Positions 1-10,589 of a DNA stretch of 41,036 nucleotides are shown in pieces. The DNA lies in NCBI GenBank assembly GCA_024645105.1, contig JAHEGM010000005.1:1-41036 (forward strand), in the 5' to 3' direction. A model generated the notes under the pieces. That model was not told the DNA's origin, ran no database searches, and worked only from the letters and a program-made list of their open reading frames with translations. A program made the translations under genes and the position numbers. How positions within the stretch are numbered: the first letter of the stretch is position 1; each line of letters begins with the position of its first letter. Source of the stretch: Rhodoluna sp. GTDB taxonomy: Bacteria > Actinomycetota > Actinomycetes > Actinomycetales > Microbacteriaceae.

Positions 1-58
1 GTTGCTCTTGAGCCGGACTTCTAAGCAGAAGGTTCCAAACTTTGGGCAACGAGTGTCT

Positions 59-87
59 ACATTACGTTCATATAACGATGAAGTCAA
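59..87 (-). promoter_or_regulatory. Strong rRNA-like promoter pointing out of the window
   Basis: On the minus strand there is a -35 box TTGACT (82-87), a 17-bp spacer and a -10 box TAATGT (59-64). Just upstream (about 103-137) lies an AT-rich tract that could act as an UP element. Transcription would start near position 52 and leave the window to the left. This is the best sigma70-type promoter in the window. Its strength, UP-like tract and untranslated leader suggest a stable RNA operon (16S rRNA is the favoured guess), but the target gene is outside the window. Confidence 0.6.
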
Positions 88-162
88 ATCGAAATAGGCC
101 TTTTTGCGAAAAAACTTTAAATTTCTTTAAAGATTTTTGCCCGCTAGGGAAAAACCCAGTGT

Positions 163-1449
163 TTATGCGGTGAATACGCCCGCTAGGGTCTTCTTGCCGC
201 GACGCAAAACAGCGAATTTTGAGTGCAAAAGCTCAGTTAAAACGGCCATTTCGTCTTCAATCTTCAAATTATTAACGTAGACGCCGCCTTCTTTGATAGC
301 GCGTCGACCAGCAGAAATACTGTCTACCAAACCGGTGTCAATGAGAAGCTGAGTTATCGGGGTGCCAACTGCTGCGGTGGTGTTTGGCAACTCCCCCAGC
401 GCGGCCTGCAAAGTAGCGGCATCAAGGGCCTCGAGGTCACCCTGGCCAAAAAGTGCAGCCGAGGCATCGATGGCGCCTCGAGCAGCTTCGGCCGAGTGCA
501 CCAAGGTTGTAATTTCCAGTGCCAGACGCTTTTGACCAGAGCGCAGGTGCGGTGCCGCCTGGTGCTCGGCAACCACTGCTTCAATTTCGGCCTTAGTCAG
601 GAAGGTGAATACCTTTAGGCGATCCTCTAGGTCTTCATCGGTCACATTTAGCCAGTACTGGTAGAAGGCATATGGGCTGGTGAGTTCTTCGTCTAGCCAG
701 ATGGCGTTCCCTTCTGACTTGCCGAATTTTTTGCCGTCACTGCTGGTGATTAGAGGTGTGGCCATAATGTGTACAGATTTACCCTCGGCCTTGCGAATGA
801 GGTCTGTACCAGAAGTTAGGTTGCCCCACTGGTCGCTGCCGCCCATTTGCAGGGTGCAGTCGTAGCGGCGGAACAGCTCTAGAAAGTCATAGCCCTGCAG
901 GATCTGGTAGCTGAACTCGGTGTAGCTGATGCCGTGTTCTGAGTTCAGGCGAGCTGAAACCGCATCTTTGCTGAGCATTGTGCCCACTCGGAAGTACTTT
1001 CCGATATCGCGAAGGAAGTCGATGGCACTTAGGGGCGCAGTCCAGTCAAGGTTATTGACCAGGCGGGCTGGGTTTTCGCCTTCGAATGACAAGAAGCGAG
1101 AAGCCTGCTTGCCCAGCTTCTCAACCCACTCAGCTACGGTCTCTTTGGTGTTTAGGGTGCGCTCCGCGGTTGGGCGAGGATCGCCAACGAGACCGGTTGA
1201 ACCACCGATAAGAGCCAGCGGCTTATGGCCGGCCAACTGAAGGCGACGCATGAACAGAAGTTGTACAAGATTACCTAGGTGCAGGCTTGGCGCGGTTGGG
1301 TCGAAACCAATGTAGTAGGTGATCTTGGTCTCGTTTAGCGCCTTGCGCAGGGCATCCTCATCGGTTGATAGGGCAACCAGGCCACGCCACTGCAGTTCGT
1401 CTAGTAGATCTTTGAAAGTTGCGTCGTTTGACTGCTTCTTTAGCGACAT
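163..1449 (-). CDS. tyrS: Tyrosine--tRNA ligase
   Basis: Charges tRNA-Tyr with tyrosine in the cytoplasm. The 428-residue length is normal for bacterial class I TyrRS. The HIGH-type motif is HLGN (57-60), the GGSDQWGN substrate-binding block is at 203-210, and the KMSKS loop is KFGKS (241-245). An S4-type RNA-binding domain fills about residues 365-428. The ATG lies 2 nt after the argH stop, so the gene is probably translated from the arg transcript. It is the last gene of the leftward block and is followed by the rRNA-like promoter rather than a clear terminator. Confidence 0.96.
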   Translation of the reverse strand: MSLKKQSNDATFKDLLDELQWRGLVALSTDEDALRKALNETKITYYIGFDPTAPSLHLGNLVQLLFMRRLQLAGHKPLALIGGSTGLVGDPRPTAERTLNTKETVAEWVEKLGKQASRFLSFEGENPARLVNNLDWTAPLSAIDFLRDIGKYFRVGTMLSKDAVSARLNSEHGISYTEFSYQILQGYDFLELFRRYDCTLQMGGSDQWGNLTSGTDLIRKAEGKSVHIMATPLITSSDGKKFGKSEGNAIWLDEELTSPYAFYQYWLNVTDEDLEDRLKVFTFLTKAEIEAVVAEHQAAPHLRSGQKRLALEITTLVHSAEAARGAIDASAALFGQGDLEALDAATLQAALGELPNTTAAVGTPITQLLIDTGLVDSISAGRRAIKEGGVYVNNLKIEDEMAVLTELLHSKFAVLRRGKKTLAGVFTA

Positions 1450-1451
1450 CT

Positions 1452-2864
1452 TTAAGCCTCACGCTTTGGTGCAATTTTGCGAAGGGCGGCAATCTGCTCT
1501 AGCACTCTAGGCAGGGCCGTTCCCCCGGCACCGGCTCGGGCCTTGATTGAGCCGCCAACGGTAAGCACGTCGCGGACATCTGGGGTAAGTGAAGGTGAGA
1601 TGGCGGCCATTTCGGCATCTGGAACCTCGTGCAGCTCAAGATTGTGCTGCTCGCAGTAAGAAACTAGCTTGCCGGTGATTTCGTGGGCATCGCGGAAGGC
1701 AACCTTCTGCTTTACCAACCATTCGGCAACATCGGTAGCCAGAGAGAAACCCGCCGGAGCCAGCAACTCAAGGCGGTCGCGGTTGAATTCTAAGGTTGCC
1801 ACCATGCCGGTAAAGGCCGGAAGCAATACGGTGAGGGTATCAACGGCATCAAATACCGGCTCTTTGTCTTCTTGAAGATCGCGGTTATAGGCCAAAGGCA
1901 GGCCCTTTAGAGTTGCCAACAGCCCGGTTAGGTCACCAATTAGGCGGCCGGCCTTGCCGCGAGCGAGCTCGGCGATATCGGGGTTTTTCTTTTGCGGCAT
2001 GATCGAGGACCCAGTTGAGTAGGCGTCGTGCAGCTTGACGTAGTTGAACTCGGCGCTGGCCCAGATGATGATCTCTTCTGAGAAGCGTGAGAGGTTGATG
2101 CCGATCAGGCTTGAAATAAAGGCAAATTCGGCAACCACGTCGCGGCTGGCGGTGGCGTCAATTGAATTTGGGGTTGGGCCGGCAAGGCCAAGTTCGCGGG
2201 CAACCAGGTTTGGGTCAAGACCCAGGGTGTTACCGGCGAGAGCTCCTGCGCCATAAGGTGACTGGTTGGCACGCTTGCGCCAGTCGTGCAGTCGCTCAAG
2301 GTCTCGAACCAGTGGCCAGGCGTGTGCCAGCAAGTGGTGAGATAGCGCCACCGGCTGAGCGTGCTGGAAATGAGTGCGGCCAGGCATTGCAACACCAAGG
2401 TGCTCTTCGGCGCGGGTGACCAAAACCTCAATAAGTTGTAGCACCTGATCGTGGATTACCGCGGCCTGATCTAGCAGGTATGTGCGAATCAAAGTGGCGA
2501 TTTGATCGTTGCGACTGCGGCCGGCACGAACCTTGCCGCCAAGTTCTGCACCGGCAATTTCAATTAGCCCTCGTTCTAGAGCTGAGTGCACATCTTCATC
2601 GGTTGGTTTTGCTTGGAAACTGCCTTTTTCAACGCGATCGAGCAACTCAACCAGGCTACGGTCAATCTTTTCGAGCTCGGCGACGCTTAGGTAACCGGCA
2701 GACTGCAGAGCCTTGATGTGAGCGCGGGTTCCGGCGATGTCATAGCCTGCTAGACGCCAGTCGAAGTGGACCGAGCGGCTTAGCGCTACCAATGCGTCTG
2801 AGGGGCCGCCTTCGAAACGGCTGCCCCAAAGTGCATTTGAGCCGGAATTTGATGATGCGTTCAT
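1452..2864 (-). CDS. argH: Argininosuccinate lyase
   Basis: Last step of arginine synthesis: splits argininosuccinate into arginine and fumarate. The 470-residue protein has the fumarase/aspartase superfamily signature [12 protein letters not shown] (285-296), which holds the catalytic serine loop, plus GRSRNDQ (115-121) and THFQHAQP (164-171). It follows argF after 43 bp. The usual argR and argG between argF and argH are absent. A TAAGAT hexamer ends 7 nt before the ATG, so argH may also have its own leaderless promoter. Full length, no defects seen. Confidence 0.96.
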   Translation of the reverse strand: MNASSNSGSNALWGSRFEGGPSDALVALSRSVHFDWRLAGYDIAGTRAHIKALQSAGYLSVAELEKIDRSLVELLDRVEKGSFQAKPTDEDVHSALERGLIEIAGAELGGKVRAGRSRNDQIATLIRTYLLDQAAVIHDQVLQLIEVLVTRAEEHLGVAMPGRTHFQHAQPVALSHHLLAHAWPLVRDLERLHDWRKRANQSPYGAGALAGNTLGLDPNLVARELGLAGPTPNSIDATASRDVVAEFAFISSLIGINLSRFSEEIIIWASAEFNYVKLHDAYSTGSSIMPQKKNPDIAELARGKAGRLIGDLTGLLATLKGLPLAYNRDLQEDKEPVFDAVDTLTVLLPAFTGMVATLEFNRDRLELLAPAGFSLATDVAEWLVKQKVAFRDAHEITGKLVSYCEQHNLELHEVPDAEMAAISPSLTPDVRDVLTVGGSIKARAGAGGTALPRVLEQIAALRKIAPKREA

Positions 2865-2877
2865 GAACTCAATCTTA
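2865..2877 (-). promoter_or_regulatory. Candidate leaderless -10 element for argH
   Basis: TAAGAT (2872-2877 on the minus strand) is separated by 7 nt from the argH ATG, the spacing expected if the start codon is the first transcribed codon. No good -35 box is visible. Confidence 0.4.
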
Positions 2878-2907
2878 GTTAGCGGGCAATATTTGGTTGG
2901 GAGATGC

Positions 2908-3831
2908 TTAGTGCTGCTGCGCCAGCCAAGACATCAATGCCTTTTGTGCGTGCAGACGATTTTCTGCTTCGTCCCAAATTACTGAACGCGGGCCGTCGAT
3001 AACTTCTGCTGAAACTTCGTAACCGCGATACGCAGGAAGGCAGTGCATAAAAATTGCATCTGATTTGGCTTTGCCAAAAAGTTCTTCGTCAATTGTGTAG
3101 CCGGCGAAATCGCGAAGACGTTGCTCCTTTTCGCTCTCCTGCCCCATCGAGATCCAGGTATCGGTGATTACAACATCGGCATCTTGGATTGCTGCGCCAG
3201 GTTCACCGTGCACAGTAATTGAACCACCGGTTTTTTCGGCGATCAGTTCGGCACGAGCCACCACATGGGAATCAGGTAGGTAGTTTGCCGGGCCGGCAAC
3301 GGCAACGTGCATTCCTGCTGTTGCGCCACCAATGAGATAACTATTTGCCATGTTGTTACCGGCATCGCCAACGTAAGCCAACTTGAGCCCAGCCAACGAA
3401 CCCTTGTGCTCCTGAATTGTCATTAGATCGGCAAGTATTTGGCACGGGTGGTAGTCATCGCTAAGCGAATTGATTACCGGAACATTTGCGTGCTGAGCCA
3501 TTTCTTCGAGACCCTGTTGCGCGTAGGTGCGCCAAACAATTTGGGCCACCTGTCGACCAAGCACACGCGCTGTATCAGCAACGGATTCCTTGCCGCCCAT
3601 TTGCGAGGACTGGCTATCAATGATTAGTGGTGCACCTCCAAGGTCGGCAACGCCAACTGCAAAAGAGACTCTGGTGCGAGTTGATGTTTTGTCGAAAATT
3701 AGCGCGACGGTCTTAGGCCCCTCGAACGGACGCTCTGAATACGGGGACTGCTTTAGTGCAATCGCGCGACGAAGAATCTCAGCCTGTTCGGCTGGAGTGA
3801 TGTCATCGTCTTTCAGAAAGTGGCGAACCAT
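2908..3831 (-). CDS. argF: Ornithine carbamoyltransferase
   Basis: Makes citrulline from ornithine and carbamoyl phosphate in the arginine pathway. 307 residues, normal length. The carbamoyl-phosphate motif STRTR is at 50-54, HPCQ at 128-131 and HCLP at 263-266. The SMG loop in DTWISMGQE (224-232) points to ornithine as the substrate rather than aspartate or acetylornithine. It follows argB directly: the usual argD between argB and argF is missing. A short GGA Shine-Dalgarno stretch precedes the ATG. Confidence 0.95.
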   Translation of the reverse strand: MVRHFLKDDDITPAEQAEILRRAIALKQSPYSERPFEGPKTVALIFDKTSTRTRVSFAVGVADLGGAPLIIDSQSSQMGGKESVADTARVLGRQVAQIVWRTYAQQGLEEMAQHANVPVINSLSDDYHPCQILADLMTIQEHKGSLAGLKLAYVGDAGNNMANSYLIGGATAGMHVAVAGPANYLPDSHVVARAELIAEKTGGSITVHGEPGAAIQDADVVITDTWISMGQESEKEQRLRDFAGYTIDEELFGKAKSDAIFMHCLPAYRGYEVSAEVIDGPRSVIWDEAENRLHAQKALMSWLAQQH

Positions 3832-3860
3832 TTTTTTATCCGTTTCTGTTTGATTAAGAA

Positions 3861-4751
3861 TTATGGAAGCACGATGGTACCGACACCGGTCACCGTGAAA
3901 ATTTCGAGAAGAATACTATGCGGGGTGCGGCCGTCGATTACGTGCGCCGTTGGCACTCCACCTTGAACCGCTTTGAGGCATGACTGCATCTTTGGAATCA
4001 TTCCTGATTCAAGATTAGGTAGTAGCGACTCGAGCTCTGCTGCAGTAATTTCAGAAACCAGAGAGTCGCGGTTTGGCCAATCACTGTATAGGCCCGGCAC
4101 ATCGGTAAGCACCATAAGTTTTTCGGCACCCAAAGCAACGGCCAAGGCAGCAGCAGCAAGATCCGCGTTCACATTGAGCAGTTCGCCGGCGGTAGTAGGT
4201 GCCACGGTTGAGACAACAGGAATTCTTCCGGCCTCGAGGGCTTCTAGAACGATGCGCGGGTTGACCTGGGTAACTTCGCCAACCAAGCCAATGTCAACTG
4301 GGCCCTCATTGGTTTCCAAGATAGTTTTTTCGGCGCGGAAAAGATTTGCGTCTTCGCCAGACATTATTGAAGTCTCTGCACCGGAGTCTTGAATCATCTC
4401 GGCAAGTTGAGCAGAAATTTGTTCGCGCAGGACATCTCGAACAACAGAAATTGTTTCGTTGGTGGTGACCCTGAAGCCACCGCGGAATTCACTCTCTATG
4501 CCAAGTTCAGCAAGGCGAGCAGAAATTTGTGGGCCACCGCCGTGCACAACCACCGGGCGAATTCCAACCCAACGCAAATAGGCCATGTCCTCGGCGAATG
4601 CTTTTTGTAATTCGGTATCGACCATAGCGTTGCCGCCAAATTTTACGACCACAACCTTGCCGTGAAATTTCTGCAGCCATGGCAGCGACTCGATAAGCGT
4701 CTCAGCCTTGATGGCTGCAATTGCTTGATCTTGCTGTTCTGAAGGAATCAT
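3861..4751 (-). CDS. argB: Acetylglutamate kinase
   Basis: Phosphorylates N-acetylglutamate, the second committed step of arginine synthesis and in many actinobacteria the arginine feedback point. The 296 residues fit the amino-acid kinase family: KFGGNAM (37-43) binds phosphate and VHGGGPQ (70-76) binds substrate. An N-terminal helix (about 1-30) is typical of the arginine-inhibited hexameric form, though inhibition here is inference. The start codon overlaps the argJ stop by one base, implying translational coupling. Confidence 0.96.
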   Translation of the reverse strand: MIPSEQQDQAIAAIKAETLIESLPWLQKFHGKVVVVKFGGNAMVDTELQKAFAEDMAYLRWVGIRPVVVHGGGPQISARLAELGIESEFRGGFRVTTNETISVVRDVLREQISAQLAEMIQDSGAETSIMSGEDANLFRAEKTILETNEGPVDIGLVGEVTQVNPRIVLEALEAGRIPVVSTVAPTTAGELLNVNADLAAAALAVALGAEKLMVLTDVPGLYSDWPNRDSLVSEITAAELESLLPNLESGMIPKMQSCLKAVQGGVPTAHVIDGRTPHSILLEIFTVTGVGTIVLP

Positions 4752-5905
4752 TAGCTTGAGTATTCGCTGTTCTCTGTGACGTATTCGTGAGTCAAGTCGT
4801 TTGTGTAAATTGCAGCCGAGTGACTACCGGAATTGAGATTGATTTGAATGTCAACCGCACGTGGGGTTAGGTCTACCAAATCACGTGGCTGATCCGGTTG
4901 CCCCTTTTTTGAAACGCTAACGCCATTTATGGAAACATCAATGTTGTAGGGATCAAACTCTGCCTTGGTCACACCTACTGCCGCAAGGATTCTTCCCCAG
5001 TTTGGATCGTTTCCATAGATGGCGGCCTTGAACAAATTGTTTCTTGCGACCGAGCGGCCAACTTCTTCAGCGTCTTCTTCTGAGGCCGCACCAGAAACTG
5101 TGATGGTGATGTCATGTGATGAGCCCTCGGCGTCTTGCTGTAACTGAGTCGCGAGTGAGATGCAGATTTGAGTAAGGGCAACGGTGAAATCTTCTTGACT
5201 TGGCGAAACTGCGCTGGCACCAGATGCCATTAGTGTGACCTGATCATTTGTCGACATGCAGCCATCGGAATCTAGGCGATCAAAAGTGACTCGGGTTGCT
5301 GCTCGGAGTGCCTGGTCAAGAGACTTACTGTCGATCACGGCATCGGTTGTGATTACAACCAGCATGGTTGCCAGACCAGGTGCCAGCATGCCCGCGCCTT
5401 TTGCCATTCCGCCAATAGACCAACCGTCAGCGTGTTTGAATTCTGCAGTTTTAGGCTTTGAATCTGTGGTCATAATTGCCTGAGCGGCAATTGCACCGTT
5501 GTTTGAATTGAGGTTCGCAACCGCAGCCGAAGTCCCTGCCAGAAGTTTTTCGCGATCTAGCTGATCACCAATTAATCCGGTGGAACAAACCAGCACATCT
5601 CCTGCACTAAGCCCAAGCTCCTCAGCCACTTTTTCGGCGGTAGCGTGCGTGGTCTGAAAACCTTCTGCGCCGGTGTAGCAATTTGCTCCACCAGAGTTCA
5701 AAATAATTGCAGAAACCTGGCCGTCTTTGATCACTTCTTTGGACCAGATGATTGGGTTAGCTTGGCAACGATTGGTTGTGAAGACTACTGCTGCAGAATT
5801 TAGTGGGCCTTGGTTTACCACTAGAGCCAAATCCAGGTTGCCTGATTTTTTTAGACCCGCGTGCACGGCACCGGCAACAAAACCCCTAGCGACGGTAACT
5901 GTCAT
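4751..5905 (-). CDS. argJ: Glutamate N-acetyltransferase / ornithine acetyltransferase
   Basis: Recycles the acetyl group from N-acetylornithine to glutamate, giving the cyclic arginine pathway. The 384-residue precursor has the self-cleavage site in APGLATML, with Thr180 as the expected nucleophile at the new beta-chain N-terminus. NSGGANCYTG (70-79) and CSTGLIG (107-113) are also characteristic. Whether it can also use acetyl-CoA cannot be read from sequence. It overlaps argC and argB by one base at each end, so argC-argJ-argB is tightly coupled. Confidence 0.95.
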   Translation of the reverse strand: MTVTVARGFVAGAVHAGLKKSGNLDLALVVNQGPLNSAAVVFTTNRCQANPIIWSKEVIKDGQVSAIILNSGGANCYTGAEGFQTTHATAEKVAEELGLSAGDVLVCSTGLIGDQLDREKLLAGTSAAVANLNSNNGAIAAQAIMTTDSKPKTAEFKHADGWSIGGMAKGAGMLAPGLATMLVVITTDAVIDSKSLDQALRAATRVTFDRLDSDGCMSTNDQVTLMASGASAVSPSQEDFTVALTQICISLATQLQQDAEGSSHDITITVSGAASEEDAEEVGRSVARNNLFKAAIYGNDPNWGRILAAVGVTKAEFDPYNIDVSINGVSVSKKGQPDQPRDLVDLTPRAVDIQINLNSGSHSAAIYTNDLTHEYVTENSEYSS

Positions 5906-6963
5906 TACTTCGTGCCCTTCTTGGCGAGGCTGATGTTTTTCAAGCCTGTGTTTTCAGCTAGACCTAGTGCAATGTTCATGGACTGAATTGCGGCTCCGCC
6001 GGTTCCCTTGACCAGATTGTCAATTGCGCAGACTGAAACCAAACGGTTTGCGTGAGTATCAACGGCCAACCCAATTAGTGCAAAATTGTCACCGATGGTC
6101 TCAGCTGTACTCGGAAACGAACCAGGTTCGGAAAGCTTCACGAACTCTTCGTGCCTATAGGCATTCTCGTAGACCGCACGCACCATTTCAATGTCTACGC
6201 CGTGGGCAAGTTTTGCAGTATTGACCGCAAGAATGCCTCTCTCGATTGATGCCAAGACCGGGGTGAAGTTAACCTGAACGGGTGCTCCAGCGGACTTAGA
6301 AAGATTCTGCTCAATCTCTGGAGTGTGGCGATGAATTCCACCAACTTGGTATGCATCAGCAGAACCGGTTGGTTCTATTTCAAAAAGCTTTTCAGTAGCT
6401 CCGCGTCCAGCACCAGAAGTGCCCACGGTTAGAACGCTGACGATATCGGTGTTCTCAACTAAACCGGCAGCCAGTGCGGGTGCAAGACCGATAGTGATTG
6501 CTGTGACGTTGCAACCTGGCACCGCAATTCTTTTAGTGCCCTTGAGTAGGTCTCGCTGTTTTTTCTCGCCACCGATGAGAAGCTCAGGCATTCCATATGT
6601 CCAGGTTCCGGCATGTTCGCCGCCGTAGAATTTTTTCCAGTCGGCTTCTGACTCAAGTCGAAAATCGGCGCCGCAATCGAGAACCAGCGTGTCCTCACTG
6701 AGCCAAGCCGCAACTTCGGCCGACTTTGAATGTGGCAAAGCTAGAAAAACAATGTCGTGACCGGCTAAGACTTCTGCCGTGTTTTCTTTGAAAACCACAT
6801 CGGCAAAAGCTGGAACATGCGGGTGAAGTGCTGAGACTTTCTCGCCCACCATACTGCTGGCCGTGACCGTCTTTAGCTCAAGCTCTGGGTGCTCTGCAAT
6901 CAGACGCAGGAGTTCTCCGCCGACGTTGCCGCTTGCGCCGGCTACGGCAACTGAAAATGTCAT
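5905..6963 (-). CDS. argC: N-acetyl-gamma-glutamyl-phosphate reductase
   Basis: NADPH-dependent reduction of N-acetylglutamyl phosphate to the semialdehyde. 352 residues. The Rossmann motif [10 protein letters not shown] is at 9-18 and the catalytic cysteine is Cys151 in VPGCNV. First gene of the compact arg cluster. An AGGA Shine-Dalgarno lies 6 nt before the ATG. Only 29 bp separate it from pheT, with no terminator, so the arg genes may be read from the pheST transcript. No ARG box was recognised here. Confidence 0.95.
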   Translation of the reverse strand: MTFSVAVAGASGNVGGELLRLIAEHPELELKTVTASSMVGEKVSALHPHVPAFADVVFKENTAEVLAGHDIVFLALPHSKSAEVAAWLSEDTLVLDCGADFRLESEADWKKFYGGEHAGTWTYGMPELLIGGEKKQRDLLKGTKRIAVPGCNVTAITIGLAPALAAGLVENTDIVSVLTVGTSGAGRGATEKLFEIEPTGSADAYQVGGIHRHTPEIEQNLSKSAGAPVQVNFTPVLASIERGILAVNTAKLAHGVDIEMVRAVYENAYRHEEFVKLSEPGSFPSTAETIGDNFALIGLAVDTHANRLVSVCAIDNLVKGTGGAAIQSMNIALGLAENTGLKNISLAKKGTK

Positions 6964-6992
6964 TGCGTTCCTATCGTTTGTATCAGTGACTC

Positions 6993-9512
6993 TTAGGCCC
7001 TGATGGTTGCACCGAATCTTTGATGAGCTAGTTCTACTGCTTTGTCTCTGGCTTCAGAAGCTTCAACCTGAGTCAAAGTTCTATCGGCTGCACGGAATCG
7101 CAAAGCGAAGGTCAATGACTTATGCCCCTCGGCAACATTTGAACCGCGGTAGTCATCAACCAGAACAACTCGCTCAAGCAAATCGCCGGCGCCTTCACGA
7201 ATTGCTGAAAGCAACTCACCTGCAGGTACCTCGGCCGAGACCACCAATGAGAGATCTTGGGTTGCCGCAGGCATGGTTAGCAGCACACCAGCTTGAATAA
7301 CCTTTGGTGAGGCCGCAAACAGCTGCTCAAGATTAATTTCAAACGCACCAACACGGCGAGGTAGATCGTGCTCGGAAGTTAAGGCTGGATCTAATTCGCC
7401 GGCAACACCGATGACAACTTTTTGGCAGCCTAAGTTCGCAAGTGCCTCAGCAGTGCGACCAGGGTGGAAACCAGCCGGGCTTGCCTGACGAAACTCAACT
7501 TGAACGCCAACCGCTTTAGCCAGAACCCTAACGGCATGGAGTGCGTCTGCGTAGCCCGACTCGACCGACTTGACGCCAACCTGCTGCGCGATTCTGTGGC
7601 CCGTAAAAATACCGGACACGTAGTGAGGCTGCGCCGGCACTGTGTCATTGAGTTGCTTCAACTGGGACTCGCTTGGGCGCTCGTTGCCCACTGGCAGGTC
7701 TGCGTTGGCTCCGAGCTTTGCAGCCGGCAGAAACACCGAACCCTCTTCGAAGATTGATAAGTCAGTTAGGCCGCGGGAAAGGTTTCTTTTGGCTGCATCA
7801 ATTAAGCCTGGAAGAAGCGAGACGCGCATTTCATTTGCGTCTCCCTGCAGCGGGTTTGCCAATCTAACGGTTTGAATTTCATCGACCGCAAATAATTGAT
7901 TCTGGGCAGCAGAAACAAATGGGTAGGTCAGAACTTCAACGTGACCAGAACCGGCTAGAGCGTTGATAACGGCGCGGCGATTCTTTTGCTTTGAGTTCAA
8001 CCCGCGTCCTGGAGGTGCAACCGGTAAGCGTGATGGAATGCGCTCGTAACTTCCGATGCGAGCGATTTCTTCAACCAAATCTGTTTTGTGCGTCAAGTCT
8101 GGGCGCCAACTTGGCGCGATAACTTCGTAGCCGCCGTCTACGGTTGCAACCACGCAACCAATCTGGTTCAAAATTGAAACGGTTTCTTCGCTGGTGTACT
8201 CGACTCCCACAAGTTGAGCAGCAAAATTTACCGGCAACCAAATTGGTGTTGGCTCGATGTGTTCGCGGAAGTCAGCACCAAATGACTCTGCGGTACCAAG
8301 AGCCTGAACCTCTAGCAGTTGAACCACGCGAGCGGCCGCGAACTCTGCAACGTTGTTATCAACGCCGCGCTCATAACGCTTTGATGCTTCAGAAGGAAGC
8401 TTGTGACGACGAGCTGAGCGGGCAATAGAAATTGGATCAAAGTTTGCAGCTTCAATCATCACGTTCACGGTTGAATCCGAAACCTCGGTGCGTTCGCCAC
8501 CCATAACCCCGGCAATACCAATTGCCCCGGCCTCGTCGGCGATGACAAGATCTTCAACGTGGAGCTTGCGCTCTTGGCCATCTAGAGTCTTGATAGTTTC
8601 ACCAGCGTGCGCGCGGCGAACGGTAATAGCGCCTTGAAGCTTGTCTGCGTCGTAGGCGTGCAGGGGTTGACCCATTTCGAGCATCACGTAGTTTGTGATG
8701 TCAACAATCAGGGAAACAGAACGCATGCCTGCAAGCTTCAGCCGCGCAACCATCCATGGCGGGGTTGGTCTTTTGGTGTCTACGCCCTTGACTGAGCGAA
8801 GGACAAAACGGTGACAGCCCTGGCGACCACGAATTTGCCCTTGATCTTCAATTTTTAGGTTGAAGCCACTTGTTGATTCTGGATGCGCGTTTCCGATTGG
8901 ATCGCGGAATTCACCTCCGGTTGCATGAGAGTACTCGCGGGCAATGCCTCGAATAGAAAAGCAGTAACCGCGATCCGGTGTGACATTTACTTCGGCTGCC
9001 TGTTCGGTGAGTTGCAAAAGCTCAAGCGCATCGGTGCCGATTTTTGGATCTAAACCAAGTTCGTGCAACCGGATAATTCCAGCGTGGTCATCGCTCAAAT
9101 TCAATTCGCGAGCAGAAGCCATCATGCCGTCGCTGATGTGGCCATAGGTGCTGCGTGCTGCAATTTTGAAATCACCGGGCAACACCGCTCCTGGCAAACA
9201 AACCACTACCTTGTCGCCAACTTCAAAGTTGCTGGCGCCACAAACGATTCCTCTAACATCTTCGCCACCATCGGCAGCTTTTTGCCCAGCCGAGGCAACG
9301 CGAATTTGACACCAGCGAATAGTTTTTCCGTTGGTTTGTGGTTCTTCAACGAATTCAAGTACCTCGCCCACAACAACTGGGCCGGTGACGTCAAAACCGT
9401 GAGAGCCTTCTTCTTCAAGACCAACCTTTACAAGTTCGGCCATAACCGAATCTGGGGTTGCGTCCCCCGGAAGGTCAACGTATTCGGCAAGCCATGAAAG
9501 TGGAACGCGCAT
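6993..9512 (-). CDS. pheT: Phenylalanine--tRNA ligase beta subunit
   Basis: Beta subunit of the heterotetrameric PheRS: tRNA recognition and editing of mischarged Tyr-tRNA-Phe. 839 residues, standard length. An EMAP/OB-type tRNA-binding domain occupies about residues 40-155, followed by B3/B4 editing and B5 domains. A C-terminal ferredoxin-like anticodon-binding domain covers about 745-839. The start overlaps the pheS stop by one base, as expected for subunits made in equal amounts. Confidence 0.97.
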   Translation of the reverse strand: MRVPLSWLAEYVDLPGDATPDSVMAELVKVGLEEEGSHGFDVTGPVVVGEVLEFVEEPQTNGKTIRWCQIRVASAGQKAADGGEDVRGIVCGASNFEVGDKVVVCLPGAVLPGDFKIAARSTYGHISDGMMASARELNLSDDHAGIIRLHELGLDPKIGTDALELLQLTEQAAEVNVTPDRGYCFSIRGIAREYSHATGGEFRDPIGNAHPESTSGFNLKIEDQGQIRGRQGCHRFVLRSVKGVDTKRPTPPWMVARLKLAGMRSVSLIVDITNYVMLEMGQPLHAYDADKLQGAITVRRAHAGETIKTLDGQERKLHVEDLVIADEAGAIGIAGVMGGERTEVSDSTVNVMIEAANFDPISIARSARRHKLPSEASKRYERGVDNNVAEFAAARVVQLLEVQALGTAESFGADFREHIEPTPIWLPVNFAAQLVGVEYTSEETVSILNQIGCVVATVDGGYEVIAPSWRPDLTHKTDLVEEIARIGSYERIPSRLPVAPPGRGLNSKQKNRRAVINALAGSGHVEVLTYPFVSAAQNQLFAVDEIQTVRLANPLQGDANEMRVSLLPGLIDAAKRNLSRGLTDLSIFEEGSVFLPAAKLGANADLPVGNERPSESQLKQLNDTVPAQPHYVSGIFTGHRIAQQVGVKSVESGYADALHAVRVLAKAVGVQVEFRQASPAGFHPGRTAEALANLGCQKVVIGVAGELDPALTSEHDLPRRVGAFEINLEQLFAASPKVIQAGVLLTMPAATQDLSLVVSAEVPAGELLSAIREGAGDLLERVVLVDDYRGSNVAEGHKSLTFALRFRAADRTLTQVEASEARDKAVELAHQRFGATIRA

Positions 9513-10552
9513 TAGATTGACACTCCAAACTGCTCACTGAAACGAACATCGGATTCAACCATGTCGTGCATGTCTTTTACATCGTTGCGGAACATCAGAG
9601 TGCGTTCAATGCCCATTCCAAATGCGAAACCTGAATAAACTTCAGGATCAATTCCGGCAGCTTTCAAAACATTTGGATTGACCATGCCGCAGCCGCCCCA
9701 CTCAACCCAGCGAGCGCCGCCCTTGGCACCAGGGTGCCAAACGTCTAGCTCGGCCGAAGGTTCGGTGAACGGAAAGAATGAAGGACGCAAGCGGATCTGC
9801 GCATCAGGGCCAAACATAATTCGAGCAAAGTGTTCAAGCGTGCCGCGAAGATCTGCCATGGTCAAACCTTTATCAACTGCAAGACCTTCAACCTGGTGAA
9901 AAACAGGTGTGTGGGTTGCGTCTAATTCGTCCGTGCGAAAAACACGACCCGGGCACAGCACGTAAATAGGAACCTCGCGGCTCAACATTGATCGCACCTG
10001 AACCGGAGAAGTGTGCGTGCGCAGTACTAGGTGAGATTCAACCGGCTCTACAAAGAAAGTGTCTTGCATTGCGCGTGCCGGGTGGTCTGCATCAAAGTTC
10101 AGAGCATCAAAGTTGAACCATTCGCTTTCAACCTCTGGCCCCTCCTCGATTTCCCAGCCCATGCCAACGAAAACGTCTGCGATTGTGTCTTGCAAGAGTG
10201 AAAGCGGGTGCCTGGCACCAATGCGGGCAGGCTCAGGGGCAGCGGTGACATCAACAGACTCGGCAGCTAGCTTCGCGGCCTGCTCCACAGCCCAAAATTC
10301 AGCCTCTTTGGCAGCAAATGCCTCATTTAGGGTGGCTCTGGCCTTACCGATTAGTGCCCCAGCCTCTGCCTTGAACTCGTTGGGCACCGATTTCATCTGG
10401 GCATTTAGTTGGGCAATCGCAGATTGTTCACCAACCGTGCTCTGACGGGCAGCCTTTAGGCCGGCCAAGTCTGAGGCAGCAGAAATGGCCGCTAGGGCCT
10501 CTGAAACGGCTGCGTCAACGGCTGGCTGGGAGATTGGATTTTCGGCAGACAT
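9512..10552 (-). CDS. pheS: Phenylalanine--tRNA ligase alpha subunit
   Basis: Catalytic subunit of PheRS. I place the start at the ATG 10550-10552 (MSAENP, 346 residues) rather than the in-frame TTG nine bases upstream (10561). A TAGACT -10 hexamer lies 8 nt before this ATG, and the TTG would sit almost on it. An N-terminal coiled-coil (about 1-95) precedes the class II core. Motif 2 holds [16 protein letters not shown], and motif 3 near the C-terminus has GMGIERTLM. No tRNA-Phe attenuator or T-box is visible upstream. Confidence 0.96.
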   Translation of the reverse strand: MSAENPISQPAVDAAVSEALAAISAASDLAGLKAARQSTVGEQSAIAQLNAQMKSVPNEFKAEAGALIGKARATLNEAFAAKEAEFWAVEQAAKLAAESVDVTAAPEPARIGARHPLSLLQDTIADVFVGMGWEIEEGPEVESEWFNFDALNFDADHPARAMQDTFFVEPVESHLVLRTHTSPVQVRSMLSREVPIYVLCPGRVFRTDELDATHTPVFHQVEGLAVDKGLTMADLRGTLEHFARIMFGPDAQIRLRPSFFPFTEPSAELDVWHPGAKGGARWVEWGGCGMVNPNVLKAAGIDPEVYSGFAFGMGIERTLMFRNDVKDMHDMVESDVRFSEQFGVSI

Positions 10553-10566
10553 AGGGCTCAAGTCTA
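10553..10566 (-). promoter_or_regulatory. Candidate leaderless -10 element for pheS
   Basis: TAGACT (10561-10566, minus strand) lies 8 nt upstream of the pheS ATG. The 28-bp trmH-pheS spacer has no room for a standard leader. No -35 box is recognisable. Confidence 0.4.
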
Positions 10567-10589
10567 CCTTTTAAGGCTCTAATTAGGCG

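Noticed and set aside
140-188. Direct repeat CCCGCTAGGG at 140-149 and 179-188
   Set aside because: One copy is in the tyrS coding end. Only 10 bp, no further copies noticed, so probably coincidence.
10553-10561. TTG start of pheS at 10561
   Set aside because: The TTG would directly abut the TAGACT -10 element; the ATG at 10550-10552 has usual spacing.
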